From contig CAKSHT010000095.1 in the NCBI GenBank assembly GCA_934457235.1, positions 1 through 8,660 on the forward strand: a DNA stretch of 8,660 nucleotides. The letters are read 5' to 3'. Origin of the DNA: an uncultured Oscillospiraceae bacterium (GTDB taxonomy: Bacteria > Bacillota > Clostridia > Oscillospirales > Ruminococcaceae). The position numbers were made by a program, and so were the translations under genes. How positions within the stretch are numbered: the first letter of the stretch is position 1; the number at the start of each line of letters is the position of its first letter. The notes under the pieces are model-generated. The model did no database searches, was not told where the DNA came from, and worked only from the letters and a program-made list of their open reading frames with translations. Shown one piece after another: positions 1 through 5,619 of this stretch.

Positions 1-653
1 GTGCTGAACATGTCAACGGAGGTGTCGCGGAGCTTTTCAAGCGTCATTATCTGGTATGAGCAGCCCGCGCGTCCGATGTTGCGGGCGATTCCGCATACGG
101 TCTGTGGAGATTTCTGTTCCAGAAGTATGTCACAGGCTTTTGTGAGATATTCCGCGCGTTTTTTCGAGGAGGGATTGTAAATTGCTATCGCAAAATCCCC
201 GGCAGCCGCGGCGCGCAGCCGTTTTTCTATCAGCTCCCAGGGAGTGAGCAGGTCCGAAAGGCTTATCACAGCGAAATCGTGCCCCAGAGGTGCGCCGAGA
301 AGCGCCCCGCCGCTGAGAGCCGCAGTAACTCCCGGCACGATCTCGATCTCCACCGCGGGGAAATCTACCGAAAGCTCCAGCGCAAGCCCCGCCATTCCAT
401 AAACTCCGCTGTCGCCGCTGCACACAAGTGATACGGTTTTGCCTTTCTGCGCTTCAGAGAGCGCCATCCTGACGCGCTCTACCTCGCTTTTCATGCCGGT
501 CGAAACATAATTCCTGTCCGGGAATATGCCGCGCAGAAGCTCCACGTAAACCGTGTAGCCCACAACGATATCGCTGCCAAGTATTGCGGCTCTCGCGCCG
601 AGGGTCATCCCTCCGGCGTCGCCGGCTCCTGTTCCAACTATGTAAAGTTTCAT
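1..653 (-). CDS. cobJ: Precorrin-3B / cobalt-factor III C17-methyltransferase, 3'-truncated by window edge
   Basis: S-adenosylmethionine-dependent methyltransferase of corrin-ring synthesis (CobJ/CbiH). It methylates C-17 and contracts the ring, in the cytoplasm. I translated it from the ATG at 653-651. 217 codons are visible with no stop, and perhaps 20-odd C-terminal residues are missing given the usual length of about 240. Family marks are the N-terminal SAM-binding loop VGTGAGD (residues 6-12), CSGDSGVYGMA (78-88), VPGVTAA (106-112), SDLLTPWE (133-140) and AIYNPSSKKR (157-166). The ATG overlaps the cbiG stop by 4 bases (ATGA, 650-653). Upstream there is only a weak GGAAA-like ribosome binding site, so translation is probably coupled to cbiG. 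The family is clear. The anaerobic (CbiH) rather than aerobic function is inferred from the neighbouring cbiD and cbiG. Confidence 0.95.
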   Translation of the reverse strand, partial: MKLYIVGTGAGDAGGMTLGARAAILGSDIVVGYTVYVELLRGIFPDRNYVSTGMKSEVERVRMALSEAQKGKTVSLVCSGDSGVYGMAGLALELSVDFPAVEIEIVPGVTAALSGGALLGAPLGHDFAVISLSDLLTPWELIEKRLRAAAAGDFAIAIYNPSSKKRAEYLTKACDILLEQKSPQTVCGIARNIGRAGCSYQIMTLEKLRDTSVDMFS

Positions 654-1678
654 TTCTGTTTCCGGCTGAAATCTATCAGCACATTCCTTTCTGCCGCTGC
701 GACAGTAACGCCGTCCGCGGCTGTTTTCCCGATAATAAGCCTGTTTCCGCCTGCTGCGGCGCTTCGTTCGCAGACGTTGTCCACCCCAACTGTATGCTCC
801 ACGAATTCCGAGCCGGTGAAGCTTCCGGGGACTTCTGCGAGCTGCTCCGAAGTGTATGCTGTGAGCGGTATTTTCAGCGCTTCGCAGAGCTGCAAAATAC
901 ACGGCTCGCCGGATTTACGGTCGATTGTCGCGACCTCACAGATACGGTGGATATCCGTTTCCGTGAGTGAGCGCTTCAGCAGCGACAGGAGCGCGGAATA
1001 ATCAGCGCCTTTTCTGCAGCCAGTTCCCAGGACTATGTTCCTGGGAACCATATTAAGCGTGACTCCGAAAGGTTTCTCGGACATATTACCGGAAATGCAG
1101 ATACCGTATTTTCCGCTTTCCGCGCGGATAATTTCCGGCGGATAGTTCACGCATTCGTACTCTGAGTATAACGCGATTTTTTCCCCGCGCAGTACTGCGG
1201 CGGCTATCCCCTTTGCGGCAGTAAAATCAGTGAAATACAGGTCGTTTGCTGCCGCAAAGCAGTCCGGCGAGAATTTGCCTCCGGTGTCAGTCGCGGTAGT
1301 TATAACCGGCTGCGTTCCGAGTTTTTCTGCAATCGTTTCTGTAAGCTGATTTGCTCCTCTGATGTGCCCGGAAAGCAGTGATATCGCGAATTTACCGCAG
1401 TCGTCCAGAACAACGACTGCCGGGTCTGACTGCTTTGAACGGATATTCGGAGCGACTGCTCTTACTGCTATTCCGCAGGCGCAGACGAAAATCAGCGCGT
1501 CGAACGATTGGAATACCTCCGCCACCGTGTCGGAAAGGCTGATAAAATCCGAAGCGCCGTCAGAAGCGTACTTGTGAAAGCAGAACCGCGTGACTTTCCA
1601 CTGCGGCGAGAGAGCCTCTGCGATCCGGCTGGAAAGCTCCGCGCCGCCCTGCGTCACTGAAAATACCGCCGCCCTCAT
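650..1678 (-). CDS. cbiG: Cobalt-precorrin-5A hydrolase CbiG
   Basis: CbiG opens the delta-lactone of cobalt-precorrin-5A and releases the C-20 carbon as acetaldehyde in the anaerobic cobalamin pathway. The product is 342 residues, normal for the family. Visible marks are FVCACGIAVRAVAP (64-77) and DPAVVVLDDCGKFAISLLSG (85-104), followed by HIRGANQLT, in the N-terminal and central part. A C-terminal CobE-like domain begins around LGTGCRKG (217-224). The start was set at the ATG at 1678-1676 because AAAGGAG lies 5 bases upstream (1684-1690) and because MRAAVFSVTQGG matches a typical CbiG N-terminus. An in-frame extension upstream to 1834 would lie wholly inside cobM and is basic and unlike the family. 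The start overlaps the cobM stop by 4 bases (ATGA), and the stop overlaps the cobJ start in the same way. CbiG is diagnostic of the anaerobic, early-cobalt-insertion route. Confidence 0.96.
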   Translation of the reverse strand: MRAAVFSVTQGGAELSSRIAEALSPQWKVTRFCFHKYASDGASDFISLSDTVAEVFQSFDALIFVCACGIAVRAVAPNIRSKQSDPAVVVLDDCGKFAISLLSGHIRGANQLTETIAEKLGTQPVITTATDTGGKFSPDCFAAANDLYFTDFTAAKGIAAAVLRGEKIALYSEYECVNYPPEIIRAESGKYGICISGNMSEKPFGVTLNMVPRNIVLGTGCRKGADYSALLSLLKRSLTETDIHRICEVATIDRKSGEPCILQLCEALKIPLTAYTSEQLAEVPGSFTGSEFVEHTVGVDNVCERSAAAGGNRLIIGKTAADGVTVAAAERNVLIDFSRKQK

Positions 1679-2436
1679 ATGTTCTCCTTTGCCGGGCGGA
1701 ATTCCGTGGAGAATCCGCTGTCGTATAGCTTTGAAAGCTCGTAGTCGCTGCCGAGGAAGTTCCCGACGGTTATCAGCGCGGTCTTGCGTATCCCGTTTTG
1801 GTCGGCGGTCTGCGCGAGAGTATTTACGGTGCACCGGCAGACTTTTTCGTCCTGCCAGCTCGCCTTGTAAACTATCGCCGCCGGAGTATCGGGGGAATAT
1901 CCGCCGCGGATAAGCTTTTCGGAAAGCTCCGGAAGCATTCCGGTGCTCAGAAAAATCACCATAGTGGAACCGTGTGCCGCCAGTGATTCAATGCTCTCCC
2001 GCTCAGGTACCGGAGTTCTTCCAGCCATGCGCGTGATTATAACCGTCTGGCTGACGGATGGCAGGGTGTATTCCGCCCGGAGCGCCGCCGCAGCTCCGCA
2101 GAAGCTGCTGACTCCGGGGCATACCGCGTATCCTATGCCCAGTTCGTCCAGCCTATCCATCTGCTCGCGTATCGCGCCGTAAAGGCACGGGTCGCCGGTG
2201 TGGAGCCTTACGGTGCGTTTTCCGTCAGATTCCGCCGCTGATATAACGGAAATCACTTCGTCCAGCGTCATAAGTGCGCTGTTATGTATCTCACAGCCGG
2301 GCTTCGCGTATTCCAGAAGCTCCGGATTTACGAGCGATCCGGCGTATATTATCACGTCCGCCTGTTGGATAAGCTTCATTCCGCGAAGGGTTATCAGATC
2401 CTTTGCGCCGCAGCCCGCGCCCACGAAATCAACCAT
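1675..2436 (-). CDS. cobM: Precorrin-4 / cobalt-precorrin-4 C11-methyltransferase (CobM/CbiF)
   Basis: SAM-dependent methyltransferase that adds the C-11 methyl group of the corrin ring. It acts before CbiG. The product is 253 residues, the usual length. Visible marks are the N-terminal SAM site GAGCGAKDLITLRG (6-19), YAGSLVNPELL (31-41), the strongly conserved RLHTGDPCLYGAIREQMDRL (77-96), CPGVSSFCGAAAALRAEYT (106-124), and ASWQDE (192-197) near the C-terminus. The ATG at 2436-2434 has a good ribosome binding site, GGAGGAA, at 2441-2447, which lies inside the last codons of cbiD. The gene overlaps cbiD by 8 bases and cbiG by 4, consistent with a single transcript and coupled translation. In an anaerobic operon it would be called cbiF, and the two names refer to the same methyltransferase family. 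No unusual residues were noticed. Confidence 0.96.
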   Translation of the reverse strand: MVDFVGAGCGAKDLITLRGMKLIQQADVIIYAGSLVNPELLEYAKPGCEIHNSALMTLDEVISVISAAESDGKRTVRLHTGDPCLYGAIREQMDRLDELGIGYAVCPGVSSFCGAAAALRAEYTLPSVSQTVIITRMAGRTPVPERESIESLAAHGSTMVIFLSTGMLPELSEKLIRGGYSPDTPAAIVYKASWQDEKVCRCTVNTLAQTADQNGIRKTALITVGNFLGSDYELSKLYDSGFSTEFRPAKENI

Positions 2437-3565
2437 TGTATTCCTCCGAAATCATTTTGATAAGCTCTCTGGCGGACGGAGTTTCTGCAAGTATGCCATA
2501 CTTGTCCGAGAACATCACCGCGCCTGTCGGGACGGTGCTTTTTACCTTTGCTGAGAGATAGTATTCCGCGCGTTCGCCGAGTATCTCCATAGCCTTTTCG
2601 CATACGCCGCAGTCCCTGAGCAGCGAAATCGCTGCGTCCGCTGTTACGCACTCAGTTATTCTTTTCAGCGTTTCTGTGTCTGCACCCGCAAGAAGCCCGC
2701 ATGTGACCAGTACTTCCATTCTGCCGTCTGCCTGCGCGGAGTGGGTGTTCATAATTCCAGCGCCAAGCTTTACCATCTTGCCGATGTGCCCGATTATCAG
2801 AATGCGTTCAAAGCCGTATTCAAGTGCGGAGTCTATGGCATCGCCGATGAAGTTGCTGCAAGTGACGCAGCGGTCGAGCGCGAACGGCATATTGCGCTGA
2901 ATGAAGCTCTGGCTGTAGTTTCCGAGGGTGAGCAGCAGGCTTCGGCAGCCCTCTTCGCGGCGCATACGCTCCTCCAGCCGAATGGTGTCCACCAGGGCGG
3001 CGTTGCTCATCGGTTCGACGATGCCCGTAGTTCCGATTATTGAAATCCCGCCCTCTATGCCCATTCGCGGATTGTATGTGTTTGCGGCAATTTCAGCGCC
3101 TTTCGGTGCGAAAATGACAACATGGAATCCGCCGCGGTAGTCGTAATGCTCGGCGATATCCGTAACAGCATCGGCTATCATTTTTCTGGGAACTGAGTTT
3201 ATCGCAGCGGCTCCCGGCGGCTGGTCAAGTCCGGGTTTTGTGACTTTTCCGATTCCCTCGCCGCCGTCTATCGTAATATCACTGCCGGATAGTTCCACAA
3301 GCGCGCAGACTTCAATTCCGTTGGTTATGTCCGGGTCGTCGCCGCTGTCCTTAATAACGGAGCACACGGCGCGGTCTTCAGATATTTCGCAGCGGCTCAC
3401 CGGAATATCAAGAGTTACGCCCTTGGGCGTGGGAAGCTCGACGCGCTCCGCCGGGCTTCCGGATAACAGTGCGATCGCCGCCGCTTTTGCAGCCGCCGCG
3501 GCACAGCTGCCGGTAGTGAAGCCGCAGCGCAGCTTTTCACCCGACCTGTATACGAATCTGTCCAC
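2429..3565 (-). CDS. cbiD: Cobalt-precorrin-5B C1-methyltransferase CbiD
   Basis: CbiD methylates C-1 of the ring after CbiG action in the anaerobic cobalamin pathway. The product is 378 residues, typical for the family. Conserved stretches are GFTTGSCAAAAAKAA (15-29), KDSGDDPDITNG (72-83), GGEGIGKVTKPGL (101-113), YNPRMGIEGGISIIGTTG (164-181) followed by IVEPMS, and GHIGKMVKLGAGIMNTHS (259-276). The start is a GTG (3565-3563). It is chosen because GGAGG sits 4 bases upstream (3570-3574) and because MDRFVYRSGEKLRCGFTTG aligns with family N-termini. It is the first gene of the leftward operon and lies directly behind a riboswitch-controlled terminator, so its expression should fall when cobalamin is plentiful. 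The GTG start and rather short spacer may keep initiation modest. Confidence 0.97.
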   Translation of the reverse strand: MDRFVYRSGEKLRCGFTTGSCAAAAAKAAAIALLSGSPAERVELPTPKGVTLDIPVSRCEISEDRAVCSVIKDSGDDPDITNGIEVCALVELSGSDITIDGGEGIGKVTKPGLDQPPGAAAINSVPRKMIADAVTDIAEHYDYRGGFHVVIFAPKGAEIAANTYNPRMGIEGGISIIGTTGIVEPMSNAALVDTIRLEERMRREEGCRSLLLTLGNYSQSFIQRNMPFALDRCVTCSNFIGDAIDSALEYGFERILIIGHIGKMVKLGAGIMNTHSAQADGRMEVLVTCGLLAGADTETLKRITECVTADAAISLLRDCGVCEKAMEILGERAEYYLSAKVKSTVPTGAVMFSDKYGILAETPSARELIKMISEEYNG

Positions 3566-3569
3566 AAAA

Positions 3570-3574
3570 CCTCC
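3570..3574 (-). promoter_or_regulatory. Ribosome binding site deciding the GTG start of cbiD
   Basis: GGAGG on the minus strand, 4 bases before the GTG. It begins only 2 bases after the terminator U-tract ends (spacer CT). The terminator and the ribosome binding site are therefore adjacent, and a folded leader might also affect ribosome access. Confidence 0.8.
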
Positions 3575-3576
3575 AG

Positions 3577-3607
3577 AAAAACAAAAACCGTATGCCGGAG
3601 CATACGG
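3577..3607 (-). terminator. Intrinsic terminator in the cbiD leader (riboswitch expression platform)
   Basis: On the minus strand the arms CCGTATGC (3607-3600) and GCATACGG (3595-3588) are perfectly complementary over 8 bp around a TCCG tetraloop. They are followed by TTTTTGTTTTT (3587-3577). This is a classical Rho-independent terminator between the cobalamin aptamer and cbiD, which implies transcriptional attenuation when cobalamin is bound. I did not identify a clear competing antiterminator pairing by eye. Confidence 0.92.
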
Positions 3608-3615
3608 AAATTCAC

Positions 3616-3655
3616 ACGCAAAAAACAGCCGGACCCATGCCCGACCTTTTTGCGT
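3616..3655 (-). promoter_or_regulatory. Long hairpin between aptamer and terminator in the cbiD leader
   Basis: The minus-strand RNA can pair ACGCAAAAA with TTTTTGCGT (outer 9 bp). With a single bulged G it continues inward as GGTCGGGC against GTCCGGCT around an ATGG loop, giving about 17 bp with some G-U pairs. The inner GC-rich stem is followed by six Ts, so it could act as an upstream terminator of its own or as part of the switching fold. The role is inferred. The pairing itself is visible. Confidence 0.6.
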
Positions 3656-3690
3656 ACCTCCGTCGCTCGCAGAGTTACGCGGAACATCAG

Positions 3691-3851
3691 TGTCGGCAGG
3701 TATTCCGGCTCGGAGTCAGCGCCTTATCTCCGCCTTCCCGGTTTCCCAGTGGCTGCGTTATGCGTGGAGAAAGGCTGTTCCTTACGGCAGCGTGACTGCA
3801 CAGGTCTTGCACCTGTTTCCCTATTATCTCCCCTTCCGGGGAGCACCGACA
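3691..3851 (-). promoter_or_regulatory. Cobalamin riboswitch aptamer upstream of cbiD
   Basis: Read on the minus strand, the element shows the conserved AdoCbl-riboswitch core. GGGAAACAGGTGCAAGACCTG is near its 5' half (about 3822-3802), with ACTGGGAAACCGGGAAGGC in the middle and the B12 box AGCCGGAATACCTGCC at 3710-3695. A closing P1 helix is formed by TGTCGG (3851-3846) with CCGACA (3696-3691). A terminator follows about 85 bases downstream. By family knowledge, cobalamin binding represses the downstream genes, here cbiD-cobM-cbiG-cobJ. Boundaries are set at P1, and the true element may extend a few bases further. Confidence 0.95.
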
Positions 3852-3865
3852 GTCCCATACCTTTT

Positions 3866-3894
3866 ATTTTACTCCATATTCTGCGTAAATTCAA
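3866..3894 (-). promoter_or_regulatory. Sigma-A-type promoter for the leftward cobalamin operon
   Basis: On the minus strand a -35 TTGAAT (3894-3889) and a -10 TAAAAT (3871-3866) are separated by exactly 17 bases. Transcription would start near 3859, a few bases before the riboswitch P1 helix, giving a leader of about 290 bases before cbiD. It is predicted from consensus and position only. Confidence 0.7.
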
Positions 3895-4035
3895 CCGCTT
3901 TTGCTTATAAAATTAAGCTATATCGGGTTATATTTTTTGTTTATAATCTCCAATCGTTCCGGGTATATCATCAACAAAGCTGGGATTTGTGTGCCGCGTC
4001 ATTTTGTGCAATGATACAAAAATTCCGTAAAGGTA
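3895..4035. other. A/T-rich divergent intergenic region, no gene seen
   Basis: This is the stretch between the two opposed promoters. It is clearly more A/T-rich than the flanking genes. Reading frames across it have no family resemblance and no credible ribosome binding sites. It contains an interrupted inverted repeat, TTTTGT (4002-4007) with ACAAAA (4016-4021), 15-34 bases before the rightward -35, which could be an activator or repressor site. I see no RNA gene here. Confidence 0.5.
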
Positions 4036-4063
4036 TTGAAAATAATTATTTTCGTGGTATAAT
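4036..4063 (+). promoter_or_regulatory. Promoter for the rightward cbiK operon (extended -10)
   Basis: A -35 TTGAAA (4036-4041) and a perfect -10 TATAAT (4058-4063) are separated by 16 bases. TGG directly before the -10 gives an extended -10 element. Transcription would start near 4070, leaving a leader of about 405 bases that contains the second cobalamin riboswitch and a terminator. The start region includes two short palindromes, CACTAGTG (4065-4072) and TGTATATACA (4079-4088), of unknown meaning. Confidence 0.75.
4038..4053. promoter_or_regulatory. Perfect palindrome overlapping the cbiK promoter, Fur-like operator candidate
   Basis: GAAAATAATTATTTTC is an exact 16-bp inverted repeat placed over the end of the -35 and most of the spacer, where a bound repressor would block RNA polymerase. 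With one flanking base, TGAAAATAATTATTT matches about 10 of 12 fixed positions of the Fur-type pattern TGAnAATnATTnTCA. A Fur-family or other metal-responsive regulator is possible but not proven, and A/T-rich promoter spacers can be palindromic by chance. Confidence 0.4.
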
Positions 4064-4138
4064 TCACTAGTGGCAGAATGTATATACAGCCTCCGCGTCA
4101 TTCCGGATAAGTGCGCGGTAATTAAAACAAAATAAGTA

Positions 4139-4316
4139 GGACGGTGCCGCAGCATGACTCTGTCATGACTGAGGTTAAAAGGGAAGCAGGTGCGAATCCT
4201 GCACGATCTCGTCACTGTATCAGGGGAGCAGAAGCCACGAAGCGACAGCTTCAGTCACTGGGAAACCGGGAAGGCGGTGTTCTGCGGCGATCCTCAAGCC
4301 AGGAAACCTGCCGTCT
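4139..4316 (+). promoter_or_regulatory. Cobalamin riboswitch aptamer upstream of cbiK
   Basis: This is a canonical cobalamin riboswitch on the plus strand. It has GAGGTTAAAAGGGAAGCAGG (4171-4190), then TGCGAATCCTGCACG, a central CACTGGGAAACCGGGAAGGC (4256-4275), and the B12 box AAGCCAGGAAACCTGCC (4296-4312). A P1 helix forms between GACGG (4140-4144) and CCGTC (4311-4315). It is followed by a small GGGAT/ATCCC hairpin (4326-4338) and a strong intrinsic terminator. By family knowledge, bound cobalamin should switch off the downstream chelatase and transporter operon. It is separate from, and diverges from, the aptamer serving cbiD, and their sequences outside the conserved core differ. Confidence 0.97.
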
Positions 4317-4399
4317 GAATGTACAGGGATTATATCCCGGATCACGAGGTATTGGTCGTACGCTTTTCTGACGCCGCACTGCGACGCCTGGTTTGTCGT

Positions 4400-4429
4400 G
4401 CCCTTTTCCTTTGGAAGAGGGCTTTTTTT
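4400..4429 (+). terminator. Intrinsic terminator in the cbiK leader (riboswitch expression platform)
   Basis: GCCCTTTTCC (4400-4409) pairs with GGAAGAGGGC (4413-4422) over 10 bp, including one G-U pair, around a TTT loop. Seven Ts follow (4423-4429). It lies about 85 bases beyond the aptamer and 45 bases before the cbiK start codon, so the riboswitch most likely acts by premature termination. Confidence 0.93.
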
Positions 4430-4474
4430 ATGCACCCATTCCGCGTGTTCCAGAAAGAAAGGAACACAATAATC

Positions 4475-5557
4475 ATGAAAAGATCTAAGCTCATTCTTGC
4501 GGCAGTTCTCGCTGCTGCGACCGCACTTACAGGCTGTTCTTCAAACGGAGAGTCATCTGTTGACAGCACCGCGTCCGAGTCTGTAAATTCCTCCACAGTA
4601 TCTACTGCCGAGAGCGCAGCCACCGAGGAAGATTCCGCAGTTTCCACCGCACAGGCTCCGTCCACTGCTGAGTCCGCTGCGACAGCAGAGGCTGACGACG
4701 AGGACTACAACACCGGTGACGCTTCCCTTGACAACCCCAGAAACCAGGACGGCATCGGCGATAACGAGCTGCTGGTACTCAGCTTCGGCACCAGCTTCAA
4801 CGACAGCCGCCGCCTGACTATCGGCGCTATTGAGGACGATCTTGAGAATGCATTTCCGGAGTACTCTGTAAGAAGAGGATTTACTGCGAACATCGTAATC
4901 GACCATGTAAACAGACGTGACGGCGAGAAGATCGACGACATCGGCGAGTCCCTTGACAGAGCTGTAGCAAACGGCGTAAAGAACCTGGTCGTACAGCCCA
5001 CACACCTGATGAACGGACTTGAGTACGATGAGCTTTGCGGAAAGATCGCAGATTATTCCGACGCATTCGAGAAGGTAGTTATCGGCGATCCGCTGCTCAC
5101 TTCCGACGAGGATTTCCAGGTAGTTGAAAACGCTATCGTTGACTGGACAAAGGATTACGACGACGGCGAGACCGCTATCGTATTCATGGGACACGGCACC
5201 GAGGCTGAGTCCAACGCAGTTTACCAGAAGATGCAGGATCTGCTGACAAACGACGGCCACACCAATTATTTCGTAGGTACTGTTGAAGCATCCCCCTCCC
5301 TTGACGATGTTCTTGCAGCTGTAAAGGCTGGCGGGTACAAGAAGGTAGTTCTTGAGCCGCTGATGGTAGTTGCCGGCGACCACGCAAACAACGATATGGC
5401 TGGCGACGAGGACGACAGCTGGAAGTCCGCTTTCGAGAAGGAAGGCTACGAGGTAACCTGCCTGCTCCGCGGTCTCGGCGAGAATGAGACTATCAGACAG
5501 CTCTACGTTGCACACGCACAGACCGCAGTAAATGCAATCAATGGCGTTGCTGAGTGA
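4475..5557 (+). CDS. cbiK: CbiK-family (sirohydrochlorin) cobaltochelatase made as an exported lipoprotein
   Basis: This is a 360-residue class II chelatase of the CbiK family, which inserts Co2+ into sirohydrochlorin. It begins with a lipoprotein signal MKRSKLILAAVLAAATALTG and the lipobox LTGC (Cys21). An acidic Ser/Thr/Ala-rich linker follows (about 22-80) with STAESAAT repeated at 43-50 and 63-70. The catalytic domain spans about 95-355: LLVLSFGTSFNDSR (99-112), QPTHLMNG (174-181), MGHGTEAESNAVY (238-250), GTVE (268-271) and VVAGDHANNDMAGD (298-311). His240, Glu271 and His303 correspond to the metal-binding residues known for CbiK. The ATG at 4475 is chosen because a signal peptide starts there and AAAGGA lies upstream (4458-4463); a frame extension to 4319 crosses the terminator. 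Mature-region codons are strongly biased, with Lys all AAG and Ile nearly all ATC, which suggests high expression. The family is secure. The substrate outside the membrane is unknown: cobalt insertion, or removal of metal from a tetrapyrrole. Confidence 0.93.
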   Translation: MKRSKLILAAVLAAATALTGCSSNGESSVDSTASESVNSSTVSTAESAATEEDSAVSTAQAPSTAESAATAEADDEDYNTGDASLDNPRNQDGIGDNELLVLSFGTSFNDSRRLTIGAIEDDLENAFPEYSVRRGFTANIVIDHVNRRDGEKIDDIGESLDRAVANGVKNLVVQPTHLMNGLEYDELCGKIADYSDAFEKVVIGDPLLTSDEDFQVVENAIVDWTKDYDDGETAIVFMGHGTEAESNAVYQKMQDLLTNDGHTNYFVGTVEASPSLDDVLAAVKAGGYKKVVLEPLMVVAGDHANNDMAGDEDDSWKSAFEKEGYEVTCLLRGLGENETIRQLYVAHAQTAVNAINGVAE

Positions 5558-5578
5558 TCATAACCAATAGTAATACCG

Positions 5579-5602
5579 GGCGGCAAGGATTTCCCTGCCG
5601 CC
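5579..5602 (+). promoter_or_regulatory. Intercistronic hairpin between cbiK and the next lipoprotein gene
   Basis: GGCGGCA (5579-5585) and TGCCGCC (5596-5602) form a perfect 7-bp GC-rich stem. After one A-C mismatch, GG/CC pairs continue inside it around ATTT. Only three Ts follow, so it is a weak terminator at most. It may act as a partial attenuator or mRNA stabiliser that keeps chelatase levels above transporter levels. The ribosome binding site of the next gene starts 4 bases later. Confidence 0.6.
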
Positions 5603-5619
5603 TTTCGGAGATTTTAGAG

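Noticed and set aside
1679..1834. N-terminal extension of CbiG by 52 codons
   Set aside because: The extension is arginine-rich, overlaps cobM completely and does not match the family. A good ribosome binding site sits right before the shorter start at 1678.
3240..4070. A 276-codon plus-strand open frame crossing cbiD, its leader and the promoter region
   Set aside because: It is antisense to cbiD and to a cobalamin riboswitch. Its translation is low-complexity without any recognisable domain, and it runs through promoter sequence.
3928..4215. A 95-codon minus-strand frame in the intergenic region
   Set aside because: It crosses the rightward promoter and riboswitch, lacks a ribosome binding site of note and has no recognisable protein features.
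4319..4474. N-terminal extension of CbiK by 52 codons
   Set aside because: It would translate through the riboswitch end and the intrinsic terminator and would bury the lipoprotein signal peptide. The ATG at 4475 has its own ribosome binding site and begins the signal peptide.
4553..5515. A 320-codon open frame on the minus strand opposite cbiK
   Set aside because: It lies antisense to a convincing chelatase gene and has no family resemblance, no credible ribosome binding site and an odd Val/Cys/Leu-rich composition. It is best explained by the strong codon bias of cbiK, which suppresses stop codons on the other strand.
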